Translations under genes and position numbers: made by a program
Assembly (NCBI GenBank): GCA_041655035.1
Contig: JBAZCN010000004.1
Coordinates: 1 to 64,000 of the forward strand
Source of the DNA: NAT127 sp041655035
GTDB taxonomy: Bacteria; Pseudomonadota; Gammaproteobacteria; Pseudomonadales; Porticoccaceae
Direction: 5' to 3'
DNA length: 64,000 nucleotides
Shown: positions 8,625-18,176 of the stretch, one piece after another
How the letters are laid out: each line of letters opens with the position of its first letter
Numbering within the stretch: the first letter of the stretch is position 1
Notes under the pieces: model-generated
What the model was told of the DNA's origin: nothing
Seen by the model: the letters and a program-made list of their open reading frames with translations, nothing else
Database searches by the model: none

Positions 8625-9869
8625 ATGACAAACCCACTGCCTCTTTTCATCGGCCTTCGCTATGTGCGCAGCAAGCAGAGCGAAGGCTTTTTCTCGGTCG
8701 TCTCCGTGCTTTCCTTCGGCGCCATGACTCTCGGGGTGATGGCGCTGATCGTGGTGCTGTCGGTGATGAATGGCTTCGATCGTGAAATCAAGACCCGCAT
8801 TCTCGACGTGGTGCCCCACCTGACCATCGAAAAGACCATGCCCCTGGCCAATTGGCGGGCGGAGATGGCCGCAGTATTGGCCAGTCCGGGCATTGTCGCG
8901 GCATCGCCCTTTATCGAAGCCCAGGGGATGTTGTCGACCGAAGGCCACTTCGAGGGAGTCAGCATCCAGGGGGTCGACCCACTCAATACCGCGACTCTCG
9001 ATGTGCTCGAAGACAATCTGCTGGCGGGGCGTATCGAGGCCCTGCAACCGGGCGAATACGGCGTGGTGCTGGGCAGCCTGCTGGCCCGCTCGCTGAAAGC
9101 GATGACCGGCGACAGCGTGCTGCTGACCCTTCCCGACATGACCATTACCCCGGTGGGCGTGTTTCCCAGGGTCAAGCGGCTGACCGTGGTGGGAGTGTTC
9201 CAGGTCGGCGCCCAGGTCGACAGCGGCATCGCCTTTGTCCATATCGAGGACGCCCAGAAGCTGTTGCGCAGCGGCGGGGCGATCCAGGGTGTGCGCCTGA
9301 CCCTCGCTGATCCGTTCGCCGTCGATCGCCTGCTGGCCGCCCTCGGCCCGGCCCTGCCCGCCGGCGCCACCGCCGCCACCTGGCAGCAGTCGCTGCGCTC
9401 GCTGTTCGACGCCATCAAGATGGAGAAGCTGGTGGTGGGCGTGCTGTTGACGGTGATCATCGCCGTGGCGGCGTTCAACATCATCGCCAGCCTGGTGCTG
9501 ATGGTGGCGGACAAGCGCAAGGATATCGCGGTGCTGCGGGCGATGGGTGCCACCAGCGCCACGGTGACCGGAATCTTTCGCGTCCAGGGTGCGGCGGTGG
9601 GGCTGTCCGGTGTGCTGCTCGGTACCGTCGCCGGCTGTCTGCTGGCCTGGCAACTGGGGCCGGTGGTCGCTTTTTTCGAAGGATTGCTCGGCCTGTCGAT
9701 CTTCGACCCCGAGGTCTATTTCATCAGTGAATTGCCTTCCGATCTGCAGTGGCCCGACGTCGCCATCGTGGCCGGGATCGGGGTGATCATCAGCTTGCTG
9801 GCCACCCTGTACCCGGCCTGGCGGGCCGGCCAGGTCAGCCCCGCGGAGGTGCTGCGCTATGAACACTGA
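8625..9869 (+). CDS. lolC: Lipoprotein-releasing system permease LolC
   Basis: A 414-residue inner-membrane permease of the LolCDE ABC system, which extracts outer-membrane-directed lipoproteins and passes them to LolA. There are four transmembrane helices, one N-terminal (after LFIGLRYVRSK) and three C-terminal, with a large periplasmic domain between them. The motif VLSVMNGFDREIKTRIL is characteristic of LolC/LolE. The start at 8625 gives MTNPLPLFIGLRY, aligning with known LolC; an ATG at 8616 is also possible. lolD overlaps its 3' end by 11 bases. Confidence 0.93.
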   Translation: MTNPLPLFIGLRYVRSKQSEGFFSVVSVLSFGAMTLGVMALIVVLSVMNGFDREIKTRILDVVPHLTIEKTMPLANWRAEMAAVLASPGIVAASPFIEAQGMLSTEGHFEGVSIQGVDPLNTATLDVLEDNLLAGRIEALQPGEYGVVLGSLLARSLKAMTGDSVLLTLPDMTITPVGVFPRVKRLTVVGVFQVGAQVDSGIAFVHIEDAQKLLRSGGAIQGVRLTLADPFAVDRLLAALGPALPAGATAATWQQSLRSLFDAIKMEKLVVGVLLTVIIAVAAFNIIASLVLMVADKRKDIAVLRAMGATSATVTGIFRVQGAAVGLSGVLLGTVAGCLLAWQLGPVVAFFEGLLGLSIFDPEVYFISELPSDLQWPDVAIVAGIGVIISLLATLYPAWRAGQVSPAEVLRYEH

Positions 9870-10566
9870 ATCGCCACCGGCAGTGCTCAGCTGCCAGGCG
9901 GTGGATAAGTCCTACCGCCAGGGCAGCCAGGTGGTCGAGGTTCTCGCCGGCGTCGAGTGCGCGATCGCGGCGGGGGAACTGGTGGCCATCGTCGGCTCTT
10001 CGGGATCGGGCAAATCGACGCTGCTCAACCTGATGGGCGGCCTCGACGATCCGGACAGCGGTGCGATCCATGTCCAGGGCCAGCTCCTCAAGCCGCTGTC
10101 GGAATCCCGCCGCGCCCGCTGGCGCAACGCACACCTGGGTTTCGTCTACCAGTTCCACCATTTGCTCGGGGAGTTCAGCGCCCTCGAAAACGTCGCCATC
10201 CCCAACCTGATCGCCGGCAAAAGCCATCGCGAGGCGGGCGCCATCGCCCGCGGCCTGCTGGAGCGGGTGGGTCTTGGCGCGCGCACCGGACACAAGCCCG
10301 CGGCATTGTCGGGTGGTGAGCGCCAGCGGGTGGCCATCGCCCGCGCCCTGGCGACCAGTCCATCGTGCGTGCTGATGGACGAGCCCACCGGCAATCTCGA
10401 TCCGGCTACCGCCGCCACGGTTCTCAATCTGCTGCTCGAACTCAATCGCGAACTGGGCATCAGCTTTGTGATCGTCACCCACGACCTGGCGATTGCCGCC
10501 CGCATGGACCGTATCCTCGAGCTTCGCGAAGGCCGCCTGTCGGCGCTGGAGCCGCTGGGTGCCTAG
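9859..10566 (+). CDS. lolD: Lipoprotein-releasing system ATPase LolD
   Basis: A 235-residue ABC ATPase that powers lipoprotein release. Motifs: Walker A GSSGSGKSTLL (about residue 50), Q-loop region YQFHHLLGEFSA, signature LSGGERQRVAIARAL, Walker B LMDEPTGNLD and the switch histidine in IVTHD. It sits between two permease genes in the standard order lolC-lolD-lolE and overlaps both neighbours. Confidence 0.96.
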   Translation: MNTESPPAVLSCQAVDKSYRQGSQVVEVLAGVECAIAAGELVAIVGSSGSGKSTLLNLMGGLDDPDSGAIHVQGQLLKPLSESRRARWRNAHLGFVYQFHHLLGEFSALENVAIPNLIAGKSHREAGAIARGLLERVGLGARTGHKPAALSGGERQRVAIARALATSPSCVLMDEPTGNLDPATAATVLNLLLELNRELGISFVIVTHDLAIAARMDRILELREGRLSALEPLGA

Positions 10567-11803
10567 GGGGCCGGTGGTCTTTCTCGGGCGGCGCTACTTC
10601 GCCTCCGGGTCCAGCTCGCGGCTGGCGTCGTTCATCTCCCTGCTGGCGATGACCGGGCTGGTGATGGGCGTGGCGATGCTGATCATCGTGCTGTCGGTGA
10701 TGAACGGCTTCGACCGGGAGATGCGCACCCGCATCCTCGGCGTGGTGCCCCACGTGCAATTGTTCGAGCAGGGCGGCATCGCCGACTGGCGGGCTCTGGC
10801 GCAGCGCATCGGCGCCATGCCGGGGGTGGTCGAGGCGACACCGGTCAGTGTCTTCCAGGCGCTGATCAATGCCCGGGGCAAGACCCAGGCGGTGGCGGTC
10901 CAGGGTCTGCTGCCCGAGGCGCTGGACAGCGCGATGGCCAGCGCCCTGCCGGCCGAGACGGGGCGGTGGTTGTCCGCTGGCGGCGCCGACGGCGGCGGGC
11001 TGATGCTGTCCCGGGTGCTGGCGGACAAGCTCGGCGTCGAGGCCGGCGCCAAGCTGACCCTGATCGTGCCGCGCATCGGCGATGGTGGCCGGCAGCTGGC
11101 GCCGGTGATGCAGGCCTTCACCCTGAAGGGCACTTTCGATACCCATACCGCCGAGGACGTGGGGCTGGCGCTGGTCCACCTCGATACCGCCGGGGCGCTG
11201 ACCGGTTTCGGCGATCGCCCCCAGGGGCTGCGTATCGCCCTCGAGGACGTGTTCGCGGCGCGGGAATTCGGCTTCGGCCTGATTCGCCAGTTGCCCGCGA
11301 CTTTCAGCTTTATCGACTGGTTCCAGACCCACGGCAACCTGCACCAGGCGATCCAGATGTCGCGGCAGATGGTCGGGCTGCTGATCTTCCTGATCATTGC
11401 CATCGCGGCGTTCAACGTGGTGTCGATGCTGATCATGACAGTGGTGGATAAACGACCCGCCATCGCCACCCTCAAGACCCTGGGAGCGGATAACGGCACA
11501 ATCCTGGGTGTCTTCTTCATTCAGGGGACGTTGATCGGCCTGGTCGGTTGCGCCGCCGGTCTGGTGCTCGGGGTGCTCGGGGCGCTCTATGTCTCCGACC
11601 TGGTGGCCTGGCTGGAGCAACTTTTGCACCTGCGCTTTCTCAACACCGAGATCTACCCGATCGATTACCTGCCGTCGCAACTGCGCCGCGCCGACGTGAT
11701 AACGGTGGTGGCGACGGCCCTGGCGCTCAATTTTCTCGCCACCCTCTATCCTGCCTGGAAAGCCGCGCGAGTGCGTCCGGCGGAGATCCTGCGCTACGAA
11801 TGA
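10559..11803 (+). CDS. lolE: Lipoprotein-releasing system permease LolE
   Basis: A 414-residue second permease, paralogous to LolC, with four transmembrane helices and a large periplasmic domain. It shares the VLSVMNGFDREMRTRIL motif. The chosen start is a GTG at 10559 overlapping the lolD stop by 8 bases, because the downstream sequence FLGRRYFASG aligns with LolE N-termini while the region further upstream lies inside lolD. Assignment as LolE rather than a second LolC rests on gene order. Confidence 0.92.
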   Translation: MPRGPVVFLGRRYFASGSSSRLASFISLLAMTGLVMGVAMLIIVLSVMNGFDREMRTRILGVVPHVQLFEQGGIADWRALAQRIGAMPGVVEATPVSVFQALINARGKTQAVAVQGLLPEALDSAMASALPAETGRWLSAGGADGGGLMLSRVLADKLGVEAGAKLTLIVPRIGDGGRQLAPVMQAFTLKGTFDTHTAEDVGLALVHLDTAGALTGFGDRPQGLRIALEDVFAAREFGFGLIRQLPATFSFIDWFQTHGNLHQAIQMSRQMVGLLIFLIIAIAAFNVVSMLIMTVVDKRPAIATLKTLGADNGTILGVFFIQGTLIGLVGCAAGLVLGVLGALYVSDLVAWLEQLLHLRFLNTEIYPIDYLPSQLRRADVITVVATALALNFLATLYPAWKAARVRPAEILRYE

Positions 11804-11833
11804 CCGGCAGCGAGGATCAGTTGCAGTCGATTG

Positions 11834-12373
11834 TCAGCGGCGGTCATCGCCAGCGGGTGGCAGGCGTTTCCTGCGCCGCGCTTCCCACTCGCGCACTACC
11901 GTCCAGCGCCACAATCCGCGTATCACCAGATAACCCGTTGCCCCGGCCAGCAGCCCGGCGACGACGCCGCCGACCACCAGCGGCAGCAGGATCAGCCTGC
12001 CCTGCTGGCTGATCCATGCCCAGTCGAAGTGGATCGCCATGTCGAGCTGGGGTGTGCCGAGTATCCAGCTGCCCAGCTTGAAGGTCAGGTAGAGTACCGG
12101 CGCCATGGTCAGCGGGTTGGTGATCCACACCAGGGCGAGGGCGATCGGCAGGTTGCAGCGCAACAGCAATGCCAGCGGCGCGGCGATCAGCGTCTGTCCG
12201 GGGAGCGGCAGGAGGGCGCAGAACAGGCCGACGAAGAACGCCACCGACACCGAGTGGCGGTTGAGGTGGAACAGATGGGGGTCGGCGGCCAGAGGCCCCA
12301 GCCAGCGCGGTAGCCGGCTGCCGACCTGGTGGCGTCGAGCCTTGAGGTAGCGGCGCAGGAACTTCTTTGGCAT
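11834..12373 (-). CDS. DUF2062 family membrane protein
   Basis: A 179-residue protein with a basic N-terminus (MPKKFLRRYLKARRHQ) and two or three hydrophobic segments. The central stretch FFVGLFCALLPLPGQ and ITNPLTMAPVLY are hallmarks of DUF2062, a family of unknown function found next to lol or comEC genes in related bacteria. It lies on the opposite strand to lolE, tail to tail. The start is the ATG at 12373; upstream in-frame sequence lacks family resemblance. Confidence 0.85.
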   Translation of the reverse strand: MPKKFLRRYLKARRHQVGSRLPRWLGPLAADPHLFHLNRHSVSVAFFVGLFCALLPLPGQTLIAAPLALLLRCNLPIALALVWITNPLTMAPVLYLTFKLGSWILGTPQLDMAIHFDWAWISQQGRLILLPLVVGGVVAGLLAGATGYLVIRGLWRWTVVREWEARRRKRLPPAGDDRR

Positions 12374-12465
12374 GGCGTGAATACGTTGGCTCGGCCGGGT
12401 ATTGTGCCGTTGTTGGCGCTGTCCCGCCAGTTGAAGCCTGTCGACGCCTGGGCCTCGCCCCTGGA

Positions 12466-13635
12466 TCAATAAGCGCCGTAGCGGCGCTGCTGGTCGTCGC
12501 CGGTGTTCTCGGCGCTGAAGAAATCCACTATCCGCGATTCCTGGCGCAACGTATCCGCGTGGCCCAGGTCGATCAGCCGGCCGATAAAGCCCTGCTCGAA
12601 GAGCAGGTAGCTGGCGGCGCTGGTGCCGCCCCCTTTGGCGGAGGCGCCGGTCAGGCGCAGGAATGTCTTGACCGTGCCGGGCAGCTCATGGAGGTATTCC
12701 TCCGCCAGGGTGTTGATGCCCTGGGATGGCGTGATGCAGAGAAAATCCACCGCTTGCAGATCCTCGATGCCGTGCGCCACGCGCTGTGCGGGCGTGAGTG
12801 CTGCGGTCAGCCTGTTGATTGCGCGAAGTGTTTCCAGGTCGCTTTCGATACTGTCGATAAAGGCGCTGTTGAGCATATGGCCGATCATCTGCGCCAGGGA
12901 CGGCGGATGGTAGACCTGTTCTTCGAAGGTGGTGCGCGCCGGATTGTCGCTGACGCCGACCACGAACAAGCGCCGGGCGCCCAGGTGGAGCGCCGAACTC
13001 AGCGGCTTGAGCTGGCGCAGGGCGCCGTCGCCGTAGTAGTGATCGCCGATCTTGGTCGGCGGGAAGATGGTCGGGATCGCGGCGGACGCCATCAGATGGT
13101 CGAGGGTGAGCCCGGTGCGCAGCCCCATGCGTCGCGCTCGCTTCCAGTTGTCCTGCTGGCCCTGGAAAAACGTGATCGACTGGCCGGTGCTGTAGGACAT
13201 GGCGGTAACCGCCACGGCCTCGAGCCGGCGGCTGGCGATGGCTTCGTCGATGGCGCGAAACTGGATGTAGCCGTCGAGCAATTCGCGCAGCGGGCTGTTG
13301 TCGAGCAGTGCCGTCGGCCAGCGCATGCCCGAGCGGCCGTGGACCAGGGTCGACAGCAGCCGCAGGGTATTCTTGAACACACCCAGGGTGTCGGTGCGAT
13401 AGATGCGTTCGGCGCACAGCTGCCGCCAGACATTCTCGAGTTCAGTCACCTGGCTGGCGAAATTGCCGGGGCGGCCGGCCAGGGCGAGGGTATTGATGGC
13501 GCCCGCCGAGGTGCCGCAGATGATGGGGAAGGGTGCGTAGAGGGTGTCCGGCAGAATATCCCGCAGCGCTTTGAGCACGCCCACCTGGTAGGCCGCGCGG
13601 GCGCCGCCGCCGGATAGAATCAATGCTCTGCTCAT
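12466..13635 (-). CDS. Patatin-like phospholipase
   Basis: A 389-residue hydrolase. The N-terminus SRALILSGGGARAAYQVG contains the glycine-rich oxyanion loop, GTSAGA contains the nucleophile serine (about residue 48), and YGDGALRQ supplies the catalytic Asp of the Ser-Asp dyad. There is no clear signal peptide, so a cytoplasmic lipid acyl hydrolase is likely; the substrate is unknown. The start is the ATG at 13635. The frame stays open far upstream only as a high-GC shadow of comEC. It is divergent from comEC. Confidence 0.9.
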   Translation of the reverse strand: MSRALILSGGGARAAYQVGVLKALRDILPDTLYAPFPIICGTSAGAINTLALAGRPGNFASQVTELENVWRQLCAERIYRTDTLGVFKNTLRLLSTLVHGRSGMRWPTALLDNSPLRELLDGYIQFRAIDEAIASRRLEAVAVTAMSYSTGQSITFFQGQQDNWKRARRMGLRTGLTLDHLMASAAIPTIFPPTKIGDHYYGDGALRQLKPLSSALHLGARRLFVVGVSDNPARTTFEEQVYHPPSLAQMIGHMLNSAFIDSIESDLETLRAINRLTAALTPAQRVAHGIEDLQAVDFLCITPSQGINTLAEEYLHELPGTVKTFLRLTGASAKGGGTSAASYLLFEQGFIGRLIDLGHADTLRQESRIVDFFSAENTGDDQQRRYGAY

Positions 13636-13713
13636 CGCAGCTGGTTGTCCTTGTGGTCTTGTTGCGGCATCAAAGCCTATACTCTGAGACATGCTTCGAC
13701 AAGGATGTTGGTC

Positions 13714-16017
13714 ATGCCCCTGCTGCCCTGGGTCTATCCCCTCGGGATTTCCGCCGCCGCTTTTCTCCCGCTCCTGCCGCCCCGGTCGATAGTCGCCGGG
13801 ACCGCGGTCATCGCCCTTGCCGCGGCCCTTCTCCGGCCGCGGCTGCGATTGTTGGCCTGGCTGCTGCTGGGTCTGTGCCACGGCACGTGGTGGGGCCACC
13901 AGCAACTGGCCCATCAACTGCCGCTGGCGCTCGATAAAACCGACTTCAAGGTGGTCGGCGTGGTCACCTCGCTGCCGCAAAGCGACGATGCCAAAACCCG
14001 CTTCAGACTGGCTGTCGAAGAGCTGTCGGGCGGCGGGCAGGCCGCGCCGCCGCTGGAGACGCTGCTGCTCGGCTGGTACGGCGGCGTGGACCGGAGCCCA
14101 CAGTTGGGGGAGCGCTGGCAACTCCAGGTGCGCCTGCGCTCCCCGCGGGGGTTCGCCAATCCCGGTGGCTTCGATTACCGCAGCTGGCTGCTGGGCGAGG
14201 GGATATCCGCCACCGGTTACGTTCGCGCCGGATCGTTCAACCAACGCCTTGCCGATGATGCCGGCGGCTGGTTCGCCACGCTGCGCCGCACCCTGGCGGA
14301 GCGCCTCGGCAACCGCGACTACACGGCCGCCGCATCCGGCTACATGGCGGCACTGGTCTTCGGCGACACCAGCGGCATCCCGTCGTCCGGGTGGGACAGG
14401 CTGGTGGCCACCGGCACGGTGCATCTCATGGTGGTTTCCGGCCTGCATGTGGGCATGGTGGCGGGCGGCTGTTTCTTTCTCGGCCTGTGCCTGGGGCGGG
14501 TGGCCGCGGCTTTGGGCGCGACGCTGCCCGCGCCCCAGTTGGGGGGCGCCTGCGCGGTGGCGGGCGCGCTCGGCTATGGTCTCCTGGCCGGCGGCGGCCT
14601 GCCGCTGGTGCGCTCGATACTGATGACGCTGGTGGTGACACTGGCGGTGATTTCCCGGCGGCGGATCGGCACCTGGCAATCGTTCGGGATGGCGTTGTGC
14701 GGCGTCGTCATTCTCGATCCGCTGGCGCTGCTGCGCCAGGGATTCTGGCTGTCGTTTGGCGCTGTCGCGGCATTGCTGCTGTGGTTCGTGCCAAGGCCCG
14801 GGATCGGCCGCTGGCGGCGCCTGTGGGACGCCCAGCTGGCGGTATTCATCGCCTTGCTGGCGGCGCTGCTGTTTTTCCAGGGCGCGGTGTACTGGACGTC
14901 GCCACTGGTCAACCTGCTGGCTATTCCCTGGGTCAGCCTGGCCATCGTGCCGCTCTGCCTGCTGGGGGCAGTGTGCCAGTGGCTGCCGGTCCTCGGTGAT
15001 CCGCTGTGGGATCTGGCGGCATGGCAGCTCGACTGGCTCTCCGCCGGCCTCGCCTGGGCGTCGGGGCCGGGCGACAGTGTCGCCTGGCAGCCGGCCAATG
15101 CGCGCCAGCCCTGGTTCACCGCGGGGCTGCTGGTGCTGGCGCTGATGGCGATGCTCCCCGCAGCGCTCGGCTTGCGCGGGCTCGCCGGGCTGCTATTGGC
15201 GGGGCTGTTGCTCGGTCGCAGTCCACCCGGGCCGGCGTTCGAGCTGACCGTGCTCGATGTCGGGCAGGGGCTGGCCGCGGTGATCCGCGCCGGCGATCAC
15301 ACCCTGGTATATGACGCCGGCCCCCGCTTCAGTGAAGCGTTCAATGCCGGCAGCGGGATCGTACTGCCGTATTTGCGCAGCCGCGGCATCGAGTCTGTCG
15401 ACCTGCTGGTAATCAGCCACGGCGACAATGATCATGCCGGTGGCGCGGGGGATGTGCGGGCGGGCATGGCGGTTGCCGAGGTCGTCGGCGGTCGCGATAC
15501 TCTCGAAGCGCACCGCGGCGCTGCGGCCTGTCACCGCGGCCAGCGGTGGTTCTGGGGGGACGTCGAGCTGACCATGCTGTCGCCGCCGATGGCCGCGGGC
15601 GATATCTACCGCCGCTCCAACAATGGTTCCTGTGTGTTGCTGGTGCGCTTTGGGGCAGTGACGGTACTGTTGCCCGGCGATATCGAGCGCGAGGTGGAGT
15701 ATCGGCTCGCCGGCCAGCCGCTCGACGGTGGCGAGAGCGGCGTCGATGTGGTGGTCGCCCCTCACCACGGCAGCAAGACATCGTCGACCACGGCGTTCAT
15801 CCGCTGGGCGAAGCCGCGCCACGTGGTGTTCGCGGCGGGATTTGGCCACCACTTCGGCCACCCGCACCCCCAGGTGGTGAGCCGCTACCAGGAGGCGGGG
15901 AGCACTCTGTGGAACACCGCCGACAGCGGGGCGCTGGTGTTCCGCTGGGATGGCGGCGGCGAGCCGGCGATCAGCGAATACCGGCTCAGGCCCGGGCGCT
16001 CCTGGCGGGAGCGATAA
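13714..16017 (+). CDS. comEC: ComEC/Rec2 competence channel
   Basis: A protein of about 767 residues that forms the inner-membrane channel for single-stranded DNA during natural transformation. It has an N-terminal hydrophobic region with a DUF4131-like domain, a central polytopic Competence domain (GLHVGMVAG, several helices) and a C-terminal metallo-beta-lactamase domain with DVGQGLAAVI, ISHGDNDHAGG and APHHGSKTSST. The start at 13714 is preceded by AAGGA at good spacing; the ATG at 13705 is an alternative. Full length suggests a working protein. The following genes in relatives, exbB and exbD, are decayed or absent here. Confidence 0.92.
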   Translation: MPLLPWVYPLGISAAAFLPLLPPRSIVAGTAVIALAAALLRPRLRLLAWLLLGLCHGTWWGHQQLAHQLPLALDKTDFKVVGVVTSLPQSDDAKTRFRLAVEELSGGGQAAPPLETLLLGWYGGVDRSPQLGERWQLQVRLRSPRGFANPGGFDYRSWLLGEGISATGYVRAGSFNQRLADDAGGWFATLRRTLAERLGNRDYTAAASGYMAALVFGDTSGIPSSGWDRLVATGTVHLMVVSGLHVGMVAGGCFFLGLCLGRVAAALGATLPAPQLGGACAVAGALGYGLLAGGGLPLVRSILMTLVVTLAVISRRRIGTWQSFGMALCGVVILDPLALLRQGFWLSFGAVAALLLWFVPRPGIGRWRRLWDAQLAVFIALLAALLFFQGAVYWTSPLVNLLAIPWVSLAIVPLCLLGAVCQWLPVLGDPLWDLAAWQLDWLSAGLAWASGPGDSVAWQPANARQPWFTAGLLVLALMAMLPAALGLRGLAGLLLAGLLLGRSPPGPAFELTVLDVGQGLAAVIRAGDHTLVYDAGPRFSEAFNAGSGIVLPYLRSRGIESVDLLVISHGDNDHAGGAGDVRAGMAVAEVVGGRDTLEAHRGAAACHRGQRWFWGDVELTMLSPPMAAGDIYRRSNNGSCVLLVRFGAVTVLLPGDIEREVEYRLAGQPLDGGESGVDVVVAPHHGSKTSSTTAFIRWAKPRHVVFAAGFGHHFGHPHPQVVSRYQEAGSTLWNTADSGALVFRWDGGGEPAISEYRLRPGRSWRER

Positions 16018-16120
16018 GCGATCTGCTCGCCGGGTCCCAGGGAGCTTCGCAGCCTGTCCGGCCCCTGTGACGCAGTGGATTTATGGTAAAGTTGCGCGGC
16101 AAAACCCCCAAGGACACGTT

Positions 16121-16260
16121 GTGTACGAATTCATCATCGCAGGGGATGGCTGATGCCCCCCATCCCGCTGTGTTCTCTCGCAGTGATTGCCATCGAGCGC
16201 TGCCGGGCGCTGCGCCCCGGCAAGGTGGCGCCGCCGGACGTCGCGGCTTCGGCCGGCTGA
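16121..16260 (+). pseudogene. exbB: exbB remnant, frameshifted and truncated
   Basis: The GTG at 16121 is preceded by AAGGA and opens VYEFIIAG, matching ExbB/MotA/TolQ-type N-termini, but the frame stops after 10 codons. Restoring one G in the GGGG run near 16142 gives GWLMPPIPLCSLAVIAIERC, which continues with further ExbB-like residues until a stop at 16258. The rest of exbB and all of exbD are gone; msbA starts 38 bases later. In related genomes exbB and exbD sit exactly here, between comEC and lpxK. I read this as a deletion relic. Confidence 0.65.
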
Positions 16261-16297
16261 GCGTTGCCACCCAGGAGCCCGAGGAGCCTCTTCGCTG

Positions 16298-18175
16298 ATG
16301 CAAAAAAACCTGATGGACAAGCCCCTGATGGAGAAAACCCTGTTACCCACGCACCTTGCCACCTACTGGCGATTGCTGCGCTATATCCGCCATTACTGGC
16401 TGGTGTTTATCGTCAGCGTGCTCGGCATGTGGCTGTTTTCCGCCATGGAAGTGGCGTTTGTCGACTTGCTCGGCTATCTGGTCAATGTCCTCACCGTGAT
16501 CACCGGGGAGTCCGCCGGCGGCAGCGGGCTGGATATCACCACCATCGACACCGGGATCAGCGCGCGTCTCGCCGAGCACTGGTTCAGCGACGGCACGGTG
16601 CTGGAGCAGGGGCGGATCGTGATCCCGCTGATGATCATCGCGGTGGCGGTGCTGCGCTCGCTGGGTTTCATCGTCGGCAGCTACGGCATGAGCTATGTCT
16701 CGCAATCCATCGTCGACAACCTGCGCAACCAGATTTTCGAAAAGTACACGCGCATGCCGAGCGGCTATTTCGACCAGCAGATGGCCGGGCACCTGGTGGC
16801 GCAACTCACTTTCCACGTCCAGCAGGTGATGGGCGCCACAGCCAACGCCCTCAAGGTGATCATTCGCGAGGGGTCGCTGGTGATCGGCCTGTTGATCTAC
16901 ATGTTTATCCTCAACTGGCAACTGGCGCTGATTTTTGGCGCGGTGATGCCGGTGATCGCGCTGATCATCAACAATGTCAGCAGGCGGTTTCGCCGTCTCA
17001 GCAAGCGCATCCAGAACGCCATGGGTGACGTGACCCAGGTGTCCAGCGAAGCGGTGACCGGTTACCGGGAGATGCGCCTGTTTGGCGGCGAGGCATTTGA
17101 AATCCACCGCATGCACAGCGCCAGCCGGCAGAACCGCCGCCAGAGCCTGAAGCTGTCCCTCACCGAAAGCATCAGCACGCCGGTGGTGCAGATCCTGGTG
17201 GCGACGGTGCTGGCGCTGTTGATCTGGATCGCGATGGTGCCGGACATCCTCGGCGGCATGAGTACCGGCGGCTTTACCAAGTTCCTGCTCACCGCCGGCC
17301 TGCTGGCCAAGCCGCTGCGCCAGCTCACCCAGGTCAACAGCACCATCCAGAGGGGCATCGCCGCGGCGACGGTGCTGTTCACCACCCTCGATGGCGAAGA
17401 GGAAATCGATACCGGCCATCACCGGGCCGAGCGGGTCACCGGCAGTTTTCGTTTCGAGGATGTCGTGTTCAGCTATGCCACCGGTGCCGAGCCGGCCATC
17501 AAAGGCGTCACCTTCGCCGTCGAACCCGGCCAGACGGTGGCGCTGGTGGGCTCGTCGGGGAGCGGCAAGAGCACGCTGGTCAGCCTGATTCCGCGCTTCT
17601 ACAATCACCAGCAGGGACGCATCCTGCTCGACGGCGTCGAAATCAACGAATACCAGCTCAAGAACCTGCGCAGCCACATCGCCCTGGTCAATCAGCAGGT
17701 GACCCTGTTCAACGACACGGTGTACAACAATATCGCCTACGGCGAACTGGCTACCAGGAGCTTCGACGAAATCCGCGAGGCGGTGCGCGCCGCCAATGCT
17801 CTGGATTTCATCGAAGACCTGCCGAAGGGCTTTCAGACCCGCATCGGCGACGATGGCGTGATGCTTTCCGGCGGCCAGCGCCAGCGCATCGCCATTGCCA
17901 GGGCGCTGCTCAAGGATGCCCCGATCCTGATCCTCGACGAGGCCACCTCGGCCCTCGATACCGAATCGGAGCGCCATATCCAGGCGGCGCTGGAGATGGC
18001 GATGAAGGGGCGCACCACCTTCGTCATCGCCCACCGCCTCAGCACCGTGGAAAACGCCGACACCATTCTGGTGCTGGAGAAAGGCCGCATCGTCGAGCAG
18101 GGCGACCACCACGGCCTGCTGGCGAAAGGCGGGCGCTACGCCCAGCTTTACCGCAAGCAATTTTCGGAGGACTGA
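16298..18175 (+). CDS. msbA: Lipid A flippase MsbA
   Basis: A 625-residue half-transporter that flips core-lipid A across the inner membrane. The N-terminal half is a six-helix ABC exporter domain. The C-terminal ATPase carries Walker A GSSGSGKSTLV, signature LSGGQRQRIAIARAL, Walker B ILILDEATSALD and the switch histidine in IAHRLS. The product is about 40 residues longer than typical MsbA, mainly in the loop between the first two helices (about 60-110). The ATG at 16298 follows GAGGAG; 16313 is a second choice. lpxK follows after 1 base, so lipid A export and synthesis are co-transcribed. Confidence 0.92.
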   Translation: MQKNLMDKPLMEKTLLPTHLATYWRLLRYIRHYWLVFIVSVLGMWLFSAMEVAFVDLLGYLVNVLTVITGESAGGSGLDITTIDTGISARLAEHWFSDGTVLEQGRIVIPLMIIAVAVLRSLGFIVGSYGMSYVSQSIVDNLRNQIFEKYTRMPSGYFDQQMAGHLVAQLTFHVQQVMGATANALKVIIREGSLVIGLLIYMFILNWQLALIFGAVMPVIALIINNVSRRFRRLSKRIQNAMGDVTQVSSEAVTGYREMRLFGGEAFEIHRMHSASRQNRRQSLKLSLTESISTPVVQILVATVLALLIWIAMVPDILGGMSTGGFTKFLLTAGLLAKPLRQLTQVNSTIQRGIAAATVLFTTLDGEEEIDTGHHRAERVTGSFRFEDVVFSYATGAEPAIKGVTFAVEPGQTVALVGSSGSGKSTLVSLIPRFYNHQQGRILLDGVEINEYQLKNLRSHIALVNQQVTLFNDTVYNNIAYGELATRSFDEIREAVRAANALDFIEDLPKGFQTRIGDDGVMLSGGQRQRIAIARALLKDAPILILDEATSALDTESERHIQAALEMAMKGRTTFVIAHRLSTVENADTILVLEKGRIVEQGDHHGLLAKGGRYAQLYRKQFSED

Positions 18176-18176
18176 G

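Noticed and set aside
12367..13617. 416-codon plus-strand open frame opposite the patatin-like gene
   Set aside because: Shadow of the minus-strand phospholipase and DUF2062 genes; composition is unnatural and no motif is seen.
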